Assembly (NCBI GenBank): GCA_944376425.1
Contig: CALWCS010000049.1
Coordinates: 30,759-94,758, forward strand
From: an uncultured Lachnospiraceae bacterium
Lineage (GTDB): Bacteria > Bacillota > Clostridia > Lachnospirales > Lachnospiraceae
DNA: 64,000 bases
Direction of reading: 5' to 3'
Positions 25,082 through 35,064 of this stretch are shown in pieces. The notes under the pieces are model-generated. The model did no database searches and had not been told where the DNA came from. It saw only the letters and a list, made by a program, of their open reading frames with translations. Within the stretch, counting starts at the first letter, position 1. Every line of letters begins with the position of its first letter. The position numbers were made by a program, and so were the translations under genes.

Positions 25082-25667
25082 TTATTTTTCTGCACAACAG
25101 ACATGACAATATCATTCCACCGATTAAACCGCCTATATGTGCACTGTTATCTACACCTGATGAGGTGAATCCCTGAAATAACATTAAAAATACGATAAGC
25201 AGCATTCTTTTTCCAAATGCCTCGCCCATTCTCTCTCGGTTCCTTAAAACGATGTAAAGCAGCGCACCGATCACGGCAAAGATAGCGCCTGATGCTCCTG
25301 CTGAAAGCGCATAGTCGTGTGTTCTCATTTCTACCGCCATAGAGAGCAAATTTCCCAGAAGTCCGCCGCCCAGATAAATTACGCAGTATCTCCATTTCCC
25401 CGCCAGACGTTCCAGCATATCTCCCAGGAAAAGGAGACATATCATATTATTGCCCAGATGTTCGATTCCAAAATGGAGGAACATGCTTGTAAATAGCCGA
25501 TAATACTGTCCATTCAGAATAAACGGTGTATAGCATGCTCCCTCCACATAGAACCAATCTTGCTGCTGTGTGAGTTCCATAATCACAAAAATAAGAATAT
25601 TGACAGCGATAAAACTCAAATTTATTTTTTGTCTTGATCTCAAAAAATCTTTTAACTCTGTTATCAT
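25038..25667 (-). CDS. Rhomboid family intramembrane serine protease
   Basis: From the ATG at 25667 it has 209 residues and six hydrophobic segments. The catalytic serine is S126 in G-A-S-G, the histidine is H177 in S-A-H-I-G-G, and the oxyanion-side motif H-L-G-N-N (70-74) is present. Rhomboids cut membrane proteins within or near their membrane segments. The frame is open upstream to 25757, but that part is charged and lacks a good ribosome site. The 3' ends of this gene and of the histidine kinase gene overlap tail to tail. Confidence 0.9.
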   Translation of the reverse strand: MITELKDFLRSRQKINLSFIAVNILIFVIMELTQQQDWFYVEGACYTPFILNGQYYRLFTSMFLHFGIEHLGNNMICLLFLGDMLERLAGKWRYCVIYLGGGLLGNLLSMAVEMRTHDYALSAGASGAIFAVIGALLYIVLRNRERMGEAFGKRMLLIVFLMLFQGFTSSGVDNSAHIGGLIGGMILSCLLCRKIIIRRKKKDFGEYGQ

Positions 25668-25807
25668 TTTTTGTCTTTTTCCATTCTGTTTTCTGAAATT
25701 ATAGCTCACTTTTCTGCCAGATGCAATGAAAATATTTTTCGTTGTTGTGCTAAGCACAATGGATGCTGCTTTTTTCTTTTGTGTAAGCCTTCATTGTATT
25801 ATATTCT

Positions 25808-27397
25808 TTATTCCCCATCTGTCACTGTGACAGTCAGTGTGATGGATGCGCCTTCATAAGCTTGACCAAGATCTTCACCGCTTTGACGGTCTGTCAGACG
25901 TCCTTCTTCCACCGTAAATGTAACTTCAACTGTTCCTGCTGCTAATCCGGTGAGAATTCCAGTCTCTTCATCATACTCGACTATGCCCTCATCACCGCTG
26001 ATCTGTGCTTTTATCAATCCGTTTGTGTATCCGCCTCTTCCAGAAGTATCTGCCATCTGTGTATGGAAATACCACGCATCTCCTGCTGCGATAGTAAGAT
26101 CGCCCACATAGCCGTCTTCCTGATACTGAGCATTGTTGAAATATTCTGTTACTACCTGTCCCTGACCATTGGTATCTGCTGATCCGTAAACTTCTTCATT
26201 CGTCGCGTAAGCAATCTCCGCTTTGCCCGAACTTACAGTAACTTCAAATTTAGCTACAACTACGTTCTCTCCGCTATAACCGCCCAGTCTGGTGTTAGAA
26301 TCCCCTTCTGTACCGCCAGTGCGGATTACGCCGTCATTTACGCTGCTGTCACGTACCAGTGCAGTAACCGGTACGGTAAAGGTATCTGCATCTAAATCAT
26401 CGATATTCACAGAAGTGGAATAACTTCCGTTTTCGTTCTGCGCCGCTTCCGCAGCCAGCGCTTCGGCATCTATCTCTAAACCATAGTCATCTACTAATTC
26501 CAGAACGGGATCTTCTCCCTCTGCTGCGGAATTTTCAAAGTTAAATGTCAGACTGTACTTCGTATTATGCCACTCATTCAGCCATGTACCATCGGTGCTG
26601 CTTTTATTGTTTGCCGGCATATACGGACGATCCTGTCCTTCCAAACGCTCCTCATATCCTGCCTCTTCATTTGCCAGTCTCTGATAATAATCGCCCGGTG
26701 TTTCACAAATCACATAAATAAATTTCTGATTCTCACTTCCTGCTTCCTGCAGACCGATCTTACCGCCGCTGGTTCCAAGATCGTGTGCCAGATAAGAGTA
26801 TTCTCCGCCATCTTCTAGGCTGGTTGCCATATGGGTAGCAACATATTTATCATCCAAAAGTCCATATCCGCCTTCCCCATCAGTGAAAAGTGAATCTCCG
26901 ATTGCTACATCTTTGGTGCTGGATACCAGCAGATAATATTTATCCGGTGCGTTGTTATCTTTTATATGGACATACAGTCTTCCACCGACTTCTACCGGAT
27001 GGTTAGCCGTATCATCTGCCATATCTCCAGGCTGCAGATCTGCAAAATCATCCCAGTTGATCTCCCGTGAACCGGAGATCACATAAATTCCTTCTTCAAT
27101 GTACTCCTTTTTTATCTGCTCCCAATCAAAATCCTCACCAAACTGCTCTTTCAGATATGCTTCCAGGTCTGCATTTTCTACACTTGAACTGCCTTCCTTT
27201 ATTGTAACCATGGAATTTTCATCTATCTGAGATACATCTCTTATTCCCAAGTTTTGTCCATATACACTGTCATAATATTGTGTATCCTCATTCGGATCAT
27301 ATCTGTTTCCCATTGCAAATGCATTCATACCGACTGTCATAGTCATAGCGAAAGCTACTCCAGCTGCAAAATACCGTTTAACTTTTTTGTTGTACAT
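25808..27397 (-). CDS. Secreted protein of unknown function with Ig-like C-terminus
   Basis: A 529-residue exported protein (signal peptide about 1-28, cleavage after AFA) with AAGGAGG before its ATG. Residues 60-110 are acidic and may form a short helical unit; 120-280 and 300-440 look beta-rich; the last 90 residues (G-D-E-G-I-V-E-Y-D-E-E-T-G-I-L-T-G-L-A-A) match the G-x-L-T-G-x-x-x-G-x-x-x-V-T-V pattern of bacterial Ig-like (BIG2) domains. No enzyme motif was recognised. It follows the ceramidase-like gene by 43 bp on the same strand, with no terminator between, so they form a two-gene secreted unit and may act together. Confidence 0.7.
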   Translation of the reverse strand: MYNKKVKRYFAAGVAFAMTMTVGMNAFAMGNRYDPNEDTQYYDSVYGQNLGIRDVSQIDENSMVTIKEGSSSVENADLEAYLKEQFGEDFDWEQIKKEYIEEGIYVISGSREINWDDFADLQPGDMADDTANHPVEVGGRLYVHIKDNNAPDKYYLLVSSTKDVAIGDSLFTDGEGGYGLLDDKYVATHMATSLEDGGEYSYLAHDLGTSGGKIGLQEAGSENQKFIYVICETPGDYYQRLANEEAGYEERLEGQDRPYMPANNKSSTDGTWLNEWHNTKYSLTFNFENSAAEGEDPVLELVDDYGLEIDAEALAAEAAQNENGSYSTSVNIDDLDADTFTVPVTALVRDSSVNDGVIRTGGTEGDSNTRLGGYSGENVVVAKFEVTVSSGKAEIAYATNEEVYGSADTNGQGQVVTEYFNNAQYQEDGYVGDLTIAAGDAWYFHTQMADTSGRGGYTNGLIKAQISGDEGIVEYDEETGILTGLAAGTVEVTFTVEEGRLTDRQSGEDLGQAYEGASITLTVTVTDGE

Positions 27398-27440
27398 GTT
27401 TTTTCCTCCTTCAGACCGTTCCTTATATCCTTTCTGTTTT

Positions 27441-28823
27441 TTAATAAATGCTTTTTGCTACCAATTCATTTGTAAGTTCTGTGACTGCATCCAGCAGATA
27501 TCCCGGCAGGTAATTTTTGTTGCGTCCCTGACCGCCTTCTACGGTAATAAGATCTGTAGAATGATAACCAGTACTTTGTCCTTCGTGACTCCATACCAGG
27601 TTTACCCAGAGTGTGTCCTCCACTGGAGACTCTTCGATTGCGTTTACACCAATCTCATTGAACATTTCTCCCGGGAAGCCTACGAGCGCTACGCTTCCGA
27701 TGCGAAGTACCTGCAACGCAACTTCATAATCTCCTCCATCTGAAGCCGGTATTGCTGTGGTTCCATACTCAAATCCCAGACTGGCGTTTCCGGTTTCCGT
27801 ATCAATATTCTTGATTGCCTCTTTCGTGTCAAAATACAACATCTTGCCCAGCCATTCCAGTACTTCCACCGATCCCTGATTCGTTGTCTCTTTTTCTCCG
27901 GTTTCAATACTTGGTGTGAAAATCTCATTTCCAAAGATCGGATTTTGATCTCCTGCGGCTCCCATGAGGAACATTGCCACTGCACCCTCATTCTGATCTT
28001 CCAGTGCGTTGCAGACATAACCGCCTATATCGCTGGAAATACCCGTCTTTCCGTCCAGTACTTGGTTTGCATACATCACTACTCCGTGTACAGCATAGTT
28101 AAAAATAAAAGCAACCGGATTTCCTGTCTCGATACTCGTAAAGCGGATCGCTGCCAATGTTTTATCTGAAAATCCTTCAAAATCATAGCCCTGAGCCCAG
28201 TAATACGTTCCGTCCGCATTCGTGTACTTTGCATTGCGGTTCACATTTATATAACTGTCGGAATAACCGATGCCCATAGTAACGGGCTCCAGGTTTGCAA
28301 TCGCCTCATCTGCCGCGTCCATCATCTGATCATAGACCAGACGTCCCCATTTCTGCAGATTATCTACTTCTTCATTATCCTCATCGAAAGTAATGTAGCT
28401 CATGTCGATCTCACTGGTGATCTCCGGAGTCGCATGCGCATGGGTAGCGGTGTAGAAAATGTTCTCCAGCGGGACTCCTGTATGGTCACTCAGTTCCTGA
28501 GCAAACAGCGGTCCGTAAGGTCCCTTTCCTGTCTCGTTTGAAACGATCAGAGCCGTATTTTCCCCATCATTCAGTGCAATAACACGGGTATGCAGCGGAT
28601 CGATGACTCCCTCTGCTGTGGTACGTCCTACCGCTGCAATAGGAAGCATTCCGTTCTCTTCTGTGGGCGTAATATCGCGCACCGCTGCTCCTACCTGTAA
28701 TTCGTAATCGGTCTGCTGGCTGCTCTGTCCCCCTCCCTGTGCCTCAGCCGCACTTACCATAACGGAAGATGCCAGCAGCATTGCCGCCGCCAGACCTACA
28801 GATAATATCTGTTTCATTTTCAT
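27441..28823 (-). CDS. Secreted neutral ceramidase-like hydrolase (PF04734 N-terminal type)
   Basis: From the ATG at 28823 (AAAGGAG upstream) it is 460 residues with signal peptide 1-25. A 74-codon in-frame extension upstream is rejected because it lies in the leader and lacks a ribosome site. Ceramidase features seen are the N-terminal V-G-A-A-V-R-D-I-T-P, the zinc motif T-H-A-H (H128, H130), N-Y-A-V-H-G and the glutamate in G-F-P-G-E-M-F. The place of the nucleophilic serine in true neutral ceramidases (G-D-V-S-P-N) reads G-D-Q-N-P, so amide hydrolysis by the ceramidase mechanism is doubtful, and the C-terminal domain of full ceramidases is absent. The protein may be a metal-dependent hydrolase of another lipid or amide. 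Confidence 0.75.
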   Translation of the reverse strand: MKMKQILSVGLAAAMLLASSVMVSAAEAQGGGQSSQQTDYELQVGAAVRDITPTEENGMLPIAAVGRTTAEGVIDPLHTRVIALNDGENTALIVSNETGKGPYGPLFAQELSDHTGVPLENIFYTATHAHATPEITSEIDMSYITFDEDNEEVDNLQKWGRLVYDQMMDAADEAIANLEPVTMGIGYSDSYINVNRNAKYTNADGTYYWAQGYDFEGFSDKTLAAIRFTSIETGNPVAFIFNYAVHGVVMYANQVLDGKTGISSDIGGYVCNALEDQNEGAVAMFLMGAAGDQNPIFGNEIFTPSIETGEKETTNQGSVEVLEWLGKMLYFDTKEAIKNIDTETGNASLGFEYGTTAIPASDGGDYEVALQVLRIGSVALVGFPGEMFNEIGVNAIEESPVEDTLWVNLVWSHEGQSTGYHSTDLITVEGGQGRNKNYLPGYLLDAVTELTNELVAKSIY

Positions 28824-29008
28824 ACTCGTTTCTCCTTTCTTTTGAAAAATGTTTCGATAATTGCCAAACGCCAGAGTCCATATAAATACGGGATTCTTTT
28901 TGAAATCAAACAGCTTTCCCAGGCAGATATTTTTACCGGTTGCCAAAATAAATTTGATATTACATTTGGATACTTGTTTCGCAATTACCTCTTTTTCGAT
29001 CATTGATG
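28824..29008 (-). promoter_or_regulatory. Long 5' leader of the ceramidase-like operon
   Basis: About 185 nt lie between the predicted transcription start and the ATG. They happen to be open in the frame of the downstream gene. Short inverted segments (TTTGGCAA, GGTTGCCAAAAT on the plus strand) may give structure, but nothing matches a known riboswitch. Confidence 0.4.
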
Positions 29009-29013
29009 GGTTC

Positions 29014-29042
29014 ATTATATCGGCTGTTTTGCACAGAGTCAA
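29014..29042 (-). promoter_or_regulatory. Consensus promoter of the ceramidase-like operon
   Basis: TTGACT and TATAAT on the minus strand with exactly 17 bp between them, the clearest sigma-A promoter in the window. Confidence 0.75.
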
Positions 29043-29490
29043 CAAATCCAGGTTCCGTTTTTTTGACTATATTTAGATATTTTTCACAGTTTTTTCATCG
29101 ATATTTCGAATTTATTTTGTAAGTTTTGTATATTTTTCAGAAAGGGGATCAAAAAAACGGAATTCATTTTTTAATGTTTTTGCTCGCTGATAAATAATTG
29201 AAATTCATTTATAGACAGGGAAGAACTCTTACAGGAATATGGACTGTTGCTGCGAAATAGCGGAGATGCTATAAAAAGATGGGAACTGAATATAACTAAT
29301 GATGCAGCATGTTTTACTGTGAAAGCGTAAAATCTGTCGTTATCGCATTTTAGAATCCGTTTTACGCTCATCATAGTTTCTATTGAGAAGTCATTAAAAA
29401 CTTAAATTCTACGAGAAATCTCGGCTCTGTCAATCTTCTCTTTACAGATAAGACAAGAACTCTGACAAAGAAATTAGTACACACAAAAAA
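29043..29490. other. Intergenic stretch, possible gene remnant
   Basis: No convincing gene. On the plus strand a short frame near 29205-29330 (D-R-E-E-L-L-Q-E-Y-G-L-L-L-R-N-S-G-D) looks protein-like but is closed on both sides and lacks a ribosome site; it may be debris of a lost gene. Confidence 0.4.
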
Positions 29491-29526
29491 AGAGACTGCC
29501 GCACCCACATGTATGCGGCAGTCTCT
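29491..29526 (-). terminator. Terminator of GH3-B
   Basis: AGAGACTGCCGCA pairs perfectly with TGCGGCAGTCTCT; on the minus strand seven T follow. It lies 57 bp past the GH3-B stop. Confidence 0.92.
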
Positions 29527-29583
29527 TCTATTTGCTAGAAGCTAAATTTTTTTCTCTTAATTTTCTTTCCATCGGAAAAGTAA

Positions 29584-32500
29584 TTAGTTTACGCTTCCTT
29601 TTGTGATTGTTGAATATTCAACCAGTTTGTCTGCAAACAGTTCTGTATAGGAACCGTTGTGAATAGCCTGCAGTCCTGCAATTTCTCCAGGAGTTGCGAT
29701 AGAAGTATCAACATAGTTTGCCATATGATCACCAAACTGATTTGATCTCATAATACCATACAGAATTGTAATTGCAGAATCCTGAAGATCTCCAAGTGCC
29801 ATCTGTGGTGTTTCTGCTTCGTTGATCAGTCCGTTGAAGCTTGCATCTTCTACTACGTTGCCATTTTCATCTGTTTCTGGAAGAATAGAGTTTGTAGAAC
29901 CACCCATGATCCAGTCATTTCCTGAATGCATGATATTTGCCCACATATTCAGACCTAATTCTTCATTTGGCTGTGCTCTGTTTGCTGCGCCGTAATCACT
30001 CATGATCAGTCCGTCGAAATCCCATTCATTCTTACAGATATCTGTACACAGATCATAGTTATTTACTGCATATTCTCCGTTGATCTTGTTATAAGAAGTC
30101 ATAACTGCCATTGGAGCTGCGCCTTTGATTGCAATTTCAAAGCCTTTCAGATAAATCTCACGGAATGCTCTTTCAGATACTACGTCATTTACATAGTTTC
30201 TTCCGTTTTCATTATTATTTCCGGCAAAGTGTTTAATTGTAACACCAACTCCGTCATTGCTCTGGAGACCAAGGATGAAGTTCAATGCTGTGTAACCTGT
30301 AACAACAGGATCTTCTGAATAGTACTCAAAGTTACGTCCGCAAAGCGGTGTTCTGTGAATATTCATACCAGGTCCAAGGAGATAGGTAACGCCCATCTCT
30401 GCCATTTCTTCACCGTAAGCAGTACCAACACGTTCCAGTAATTCTGTATTCCATGTCTGAGCAAGCATACATCCTACCGGCCATGCTGTACAATACTGAT
30501 AGTACTGTGTATCTGGTAATGTTTCAATTTCTGCTTCTTTTTCAATTGATGTACCGTCTTCTGATACTACAACGTCAGATACTACGTTATATAAAGTAGT
30601 AACTCCTTCTTTCGTAATACGAGCGCCTGCCGGTCCGTCTGGTAAGCTTACACTTGGGATTAACAGTGTATTATAATATCGTCCTGTAGATGCCCATACA
30701 GTACCCTGTACATAGTTAGCAAGATATCCTAAAGAGGAACCGCCATCAACTGCATCTTCGCCTTCTCCAAATGTAAAGTCTCCAAGCTGATTGTCGCGTG
30801 CATACTGAACACCGTAAACTTCATCTGCATCAACACCATTTACAATGTAAGACAGTTCTTCTACGCTTAATCCTGCTACAAACTGTTCCATTGTGCAGTT
30901 TCCATTATATACGTCAAGAAGTGTATAGTCTGGATTTGTTGTCACTGCTTCAAATGTTTCTTCTACCTTATCAGTATCCCATCCGCCTTTTGCTACATAT
31001 TTTGCGGAATCTGTATTTTCATCGTTCTCACTGTAATATGTAATAACACTTTCATCATCTACAGCAGATGCATTATTTACAGTTGTAAAATCTGCGCTTG
31101 CAAGGCTGATACGTTCTGCAGCTTCGATTTCCTCTGCTTCCGTATCATAAGAATACGGAGTAGCTCCCTCATTGGAAACTTTTCCGGATTCAAACTGTTC
31201 TACTTTATCTTCTTCCATTGTCAACTGATTGCTCAGCTGTTCTGTAATGGTATCAGCGTCAAGAGAGATAACAGCTGCAACTTCTGTATTTCTTGAACTA
31301 TTTCCTACACGGATAATATAGTCCCCGTCTTCCATGATATAAGCAGCTTTTTCTTCACTGTAAGAAGACATTTCATCTGTCTTAAAGCTTATAGATAATG
31401 TCTGGCTTTCCCCTGGTGCCAGTGTATCTGTCTTTGCATAAGCAGCAAGTTCCTGATACGGTTTTTCCAGTTCTCCATCTGGAGCTGAGAAGTAAATCTG
31501 TACAACTTCTTTTCCTGAATAGGTATCTCCTGTATTGGAGACAGTTACTTCTACCGTTACATTTTCTGCATCTGCTGTTACGGATACTGGTTCTACATCG
31601 AATGTCGTATAAGACAGACCATATCCAAATTCATATGCAGGATCTACATTAAATGTATCAAAATAACGATAACCTACATAGATATCATCATAGTAATATT
31701 CATCATACGGCTCTCTTGAATTTTCCGGATCATAATTCTCACCTAACGTTGCGCTGGATGGATAATCCATAAAATCTACAGGCCATGTATCTACCAGTTT
31801 ACCGGAAGGACTCACTTGTCCTGTCAGAACATTAGCAAGTGCTGTTCCGCCATACATACCAGCCTGAGACATCAGAAGCACTGCGTCGATTCCAGGAATC
31901 TCTTCGATAAATTTTGTATCAATAACATTTGCAGTATTTAAAATAACAACAACATTTTCATAGAACTGTGTCAGAGTTTCCAGATTCTTTCTTTCCATCT
32001 CACTTAAATTATAGTCGCCGTCATTTTCTGCTGCCGCACGGTCAGAACCTTCACCGGATACACGGGAAATTACATAAAATGCGCAGTCGATATCCTGCTG
32101 TGACAGACTCTGTGCATCTGTAATTTCTACTTCATTTCCAGTATATACCTGGTTAAAGAAAGATGTTGCTACATTGATATAAGGTGTGCTCTCTGTCAGT
32201 TCTCCTGCCTGAGCTTTTGCCCAATCTTCAACGTATGGCTGAAGATAGCTTTCATTTGCAATAGAGTAGACCTCTTTTAAGCCATCATACACATTAACTA
32301 CATTTCTCTGATTTACATCTCCTGATCCTGTTCCACCTTTAATTGTACAAACAGCTCCACTGCCATACAGAGCAACTTTTGAACCTGAGCGCACCGGAAG
32401 AACACCATCATTTTTTAACAATACCATTCCTTCCTGTCCTGCTTCTACAGCAAGTTCACTGCTTCTGATTTCACGTTCACTTACTTCATTGGATGTTGTC

Positions 32501-32598
32501 CATGCAAAAGCAGTGACAGAGCTTCCAAGTACCATCGATCCGGCAAGAGTAGCGGATAACAATCTTTTAGCCCATTTCTTATTCGCGTTCATCTTCAA
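29584..32598 (-). CDS. GH3-B: secreted GH3 enzyme with permuted domain order
   Basis: A 1004-residue exported enzyme (signal peptide about 1-32). The order of domains is reversed compared with GH3-A: the second GH3 domain comes first (E-G-M-V-L-L-K-N-D-G-V-L-P, near 56), then a fibronectin III-like domain (about 335-440), and the catalytic barrel last (about 560-1000). In the barrel, P-D-G-P-A-G-A-R, K-H-F-A-G-N-N and G-L-I-M-S-D-Y with the presumed nucleophile D868 are all present. This permuted layout is known from rumen beta-glucosidases (Ruminococcus albus, Butyrivibrio). Substrate unknown; a beta-glucoside or related glycoside is likely. It has its own terminator. Same architecture as GH3-E. 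Confidence 0.9.
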   Translation of the reverse strand: MKMNANKKWAKRLLSATLAGSMVLGSSVTAFAWTTSNEVSEREIRSSELAVEAGQEGMVLLKNDGVLPVRSGSKVALYGSGAVCTIKGGTGSGDVNQRNVVNVYDGLKEVYSIANESYLQPYVEDWAKAQAGELTESTPYINVATSFFNQVYTGNEVEITDAQSLSQQDIDCAFYVISRVSGEGSDRAAAENDGDYNLSEMERKNLETLTQFYENVVVILNTANVIDTKFIEEIPGIDAVLLMSQAGMYGGTALANVLTGQVSPSGKLVDTWPVDFMDYPSSATLGENYDPENSREPYDEYYYDDIYVGYRYFDTFNVDPAYEFGYGLSYTTFDVEPVSVTADAENVTVEVTVSNTGDTYSGKEVVQIYFSAPDGELEKPYQELAAYAKTDTLAPGESQTLSISFKTDEMSSYSEEKAAYIMEDGDYIIRVGNSSRNTEVAAVISLDADTITEQLSNQLTMEEDKVEQFESGKVSNEGATPYSYDTEAEEIEAAERISLASADFTTVNNASAVDDESVITYYSENDENTDSAKYVAKGGWDTDKVEETFEAVTTNPDYTLLDVYNGNCTMEQFVAGLSVEELSYIVNGVDADEVYGVQYARDNQLGDFTFGEGEDAVDGGSSLGYLANYVQGTVWASTGRYYNTLLIPSVSLPDGPAGARITKEGVTTLYNVVSDVVVSEDGTSIEKEAEIETLPDTQYYQYCTAWPVGCMLAQTWNTELLERVGTAYGEEMAEMGVTYLLGPGMNIHRTPLCGRNFEYYSEDPVVTGYTALNFILGLQSNDGVGVTIKHFAGNNNENGRNYVNDVVSERAFREIYLKGFEIAIKGAAPMAVMTSYNKINGEYAVNNYDLCTDICKNEWDFDGLIMSDYGAANRAQPNEELGLNMWANIMHSGNDWIMGGSTNSILPETDENGNVVEDASFNGLINEAETPQMALGDLQDSAITILYGIMRSNQFGDHMANYVDTSIATPGEIAGLQAIHNGSYTELFADKLVEYSTITKGSVN

Positions 32599-33046
32599 TC
32601 CCCCATTCTTAAAATTTTTACATTCGAAATTTTAGATTTCTAATATGAAAGATTCCGGAACTCTTCCGTTCTAACCTTTTTTTAATAAACGAATTTTTTT
32701 AATTTCCGAAACTAAAATCTATTATTTCGACGTCCTCTGTATGATAACGCAAGCACAAACTGTTCGCTATCACAATAGTATATTTTCACTATAATAATTG
32801 TATCTTTTATCATTTTATTATATATTTTTTTACTATTATCCAATTTTGATTTAATTTTTTTGTGATATTTTATAGTTTTTCCTCTGTTTTTCCGTATATT
32901 TTAATATTTTTTCACATCTGTGTGCCTTTTCTTTCTCTTTTTAATTTTTACGCTGCGGATGCTATATCAGGTTCTGTTCATTATTTATTATTTTTATATC
33001 CTTTTTTTTCTTATCACGCTGTCTGTTTTTTGTGTACATAAAAAAA
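32599..33046. other. GH3-B upstream region, no gene
   Basis: AT-rich DNA holding the GH3-B promoter, which cannot be placed with confidence; TATACT near 32792-32797 on the minus strand is a candidate -10. The TGTCATGAA repeats of GH3-A and GH3-C are absent. Confidence 0.5.
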
Positions 33047-33086
33047 ACCGGCATATCTATGAAGTTTGTTCCATAAATATGCCGGT
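33047..33086 (-). terminator. Terminator of the carboxylesterase gene
   Basis: ACCGGCATAT pairs with ATATGCCGGT, with an inner TATG/CATA, and on the minus strand eight T follow. Confidence 0.9.
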
Positions 33087-33132
33087 CAGTACTATATTAT
33101 AAAACTTAGTTGCCGTCTTATTATTCTCTCTA

Positions 33133-34713
33133 TTAATATTGATAATCAGGAGCAAGCAATGTCATCAGTTCTTTGTCGTGGTTATATACCAGTTCTGATT
33201 CTGTATCGAGAATCATCGTTGCTCCGTTTTCTCGGTCATATGCTTCCCACTCAGGCAGTCCTTCTGCACTTGGGATTCCTGTTCGCGCAAAATTTACCCA
33301 TGCCTGGGTGATTTGATCAGCAAGTACTTCCGTGCTGGAATCATTTCCTATATTATGGAACACAAATGGAATCTCAGCTCCGTGATAAGCTCCCATAGAG
33401 CTTTCATCATAAGTAAATACATACGCATAGACGGGAGCCCCATTCTGGTCTGCTTTGTGCGACATAATTTTAAGCATTGGCAACCGAATTAAAGTATCTA
33501 CATTTTGTGCTTCTGATTCCTCCTCATTCGGATATGCCTGTACAAATGCATCTACTACTTCTTCTGTGATCTGATTCTGATTCATAGAAGGCATAATCGT
33601 TGTCCATTCATTTAAATTGCTTCCTATCAGTAAAGGTATGTCTTTTCCTGCTTCTGCAAAAGAATCTTCTGTTACAGGACTTGTCGGCATATAATCCCCG
33701 TCGACTACAGGTCCCCATTCCATTCCATATCCACTGCCTAAGGATGCCGGTATTTGAAATTCTTCCGCGGTATCTTGAAGTGCTTGATTGGAAGCTGCCT
33801 GCAACTCACTTGCCGGAACAGTCTGCAGTTTTTCAATATTATCAGATGAAATGCCTAAATTCTCTAAAATTCGCTCTGTCAGTCTTGTACTTGCTTCTTT
33901 TGAAGTAAAGCTGACTCCCATTGTCTCAGTTGCTCCGCTTTGAACAATTCCTTTGTGGAAAAGTCCTGACGCATACGGCGTTGTCATAAGAGCCAACACT
34001 TTTGCACCGCCGCCTGACTGACCGAATACTGTCACGTTTTCCGGGTCACCGCCAAATGCCTCAATATTGTCCTGAATCCATTCCAGTGCCGCAACAATAT
34101 CTGTAAGCCCGGCATTCCCTGAATATCGATATTTTTCTCCATAGGCTGAAAGATCTAAGAATCCAAATATATTCAATCGATGATTGACAGATACTACTAC
34201 TACATCTCCGCTTCGGCTTAAGTTTTCTCCGTCATACGTTGCTTCATTTGCTGAACCTGTAGAAAATCCTCCGCCATGAAGCCATACCATAACAGGTCTT
34301 TTCTCTCCGTCATTCATTCCCGGCGTCCAAATATTCAGATTTTGACAGTTGTTATCGGTTCCTGTTTCGTCACCGTTTCCTGACATTCCCAAAATACTTC
34401 CCTGAGGGGACATTGGTCCATAGGTATCTGCCATTCGGATCCCTTCCCAAGGTTCTACTTCTTCTGCCGGGACAAACCGCTCTGTTGCCTGTGCATAAGG
34501 AACACCCAAATAGCGGTAAATTCCATCGTTTATCGTTCCTTGAACGCTTCCTGCGGTTGTCTGTACAATTCCTTGTTCCGTCAAACTGTCCGATACGGCA
34601 GCTTCCACTTCTGTTAAAATCTCTGCATTTTCTTGTGCTGTGACATTACCGGCTAACAGAATCACACAAGTCATTGTAACTGCCATCGTTTTCCATATTT
34701 TTGATCTTTTCAT
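33133..34713 (-). CDS. Secreted type-B carboxylesterase
   Basis: A 526-residue exported alpha/beta hydrolase (signal peptide 1-26, cleavage near VTA). The oxyanion motif H-G-G-G-F is at 146-150, the nucleophile S233 lies in V-F-G-Q-S-G-G-G (the family more often has G-E-S-A-G), and the catalytic histidine is H444 in Y-H-G-A-E-I-P-F-V-F, a typical COesterase context. It hydrolyses carboxylic esters; the natural substrate could be acetylated or feruloylated carbohydrate or a host lipid. A LysR gene is transcribed divergently 350 bp upstream, a usual layout for a regulator and its target. Own promoter and terminator. Confidence 0.9.
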   Translation of the reverse strand: MKRSKIWKTMAVTMTCVILLAGNVTAQENAEILTEVEAAVSDSLTEQGIVQTTAGSVQGTINDGIYRYLGVPYAQATERFVPAEEVEPWEGIRMADTYGPMSPQGSILGMSGNGDETGTDNNCQNLNIWTPGMNDGEKRPVMVWLHGGGFSTGSANEATYDGENLSRSGDVVVVSVNHRLNIFGFLDLSAYGEKYRYSGNAGLTDIVAALEWIQDNIEAFGGDPENVTVFGQSGGGAKVLALMTTPYASGLFHKGIVQSGATETMGVSFTSKEASTRLTERILENLGISSDNIEKLQTVPASELQAASNQALQDTAEEFQIPASLGSGYGMEWGPVVDGDYMPTSPVTEDSFAEAGKDIPLLIGSNLNEWTTIMPSMNQNQITEEVVDAFVQAYPNEEESEAQNVDTLIRLPMLKIMSHKADQNGAPVYAYVFTYDESSMGAYHGAEIPFVFHNIGNDSSTEVLADQITQAWVNFARTGIPSAEGLPEWEAYDRENGATMILDTESELVYNHDKELMTLLAPDYQY

Positions 34714-34861
34714 AAAATGCTCCTTTCCAGAAGATACCTTTTTCTATTATCTTTCATATCCTTTTTAACACCTCACTCTCCTCTGTCGTTCTTTCTTTTC
34801 TGTCATAGAAAAGACATTATCATGATAATTTTTAAAAGTATTTTTCTCTCTTTCTATGTTG

Positions 34862-34891
34862 ATTCTAATGTAATTTTTTTTATTTGTACAA
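34862..34891 (-). promoter_or_regulatory. Putative promoter of the carboxylesterase gene
   Basis: TTGTAC and TAGAAT on the minus strand with 18 bp between. The leader would be about 140 nt. The divergent LysR gene has a TATAAT-like element near 34950. Confidence 0.45.
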
Positions 34892-35064
34892 TATTAAATT
34901 TGCATTCTAGTTTTCATATAATGAATAGTGATCTTTTCTTTTTTTTCAAATATATTATAATAATACCTGATAAAAAGGTTTTTTATTTTTATTATTTAAA
35001 GTCTTAACGGCTTGTGAGTAAAAAATTTATGAAATCAAAAATCTGTCAAAAAGGAGGAACACTC

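Noticed and set aside
28824..29045. An N-terminal extension of the ceramidase-like protein
   Set aside because: It is in frame, but it covers the promoter's -10 and leader, has no ribosome site and hides an obvious signal peptide.
29171..29374. A 67-codon minus-strand frame and a plus-strand frame in the gap upstream of the ceramidase-like operon
   Set aside because: Neither has a ribosome site or a recognisable product. They are noted only as possible debris.
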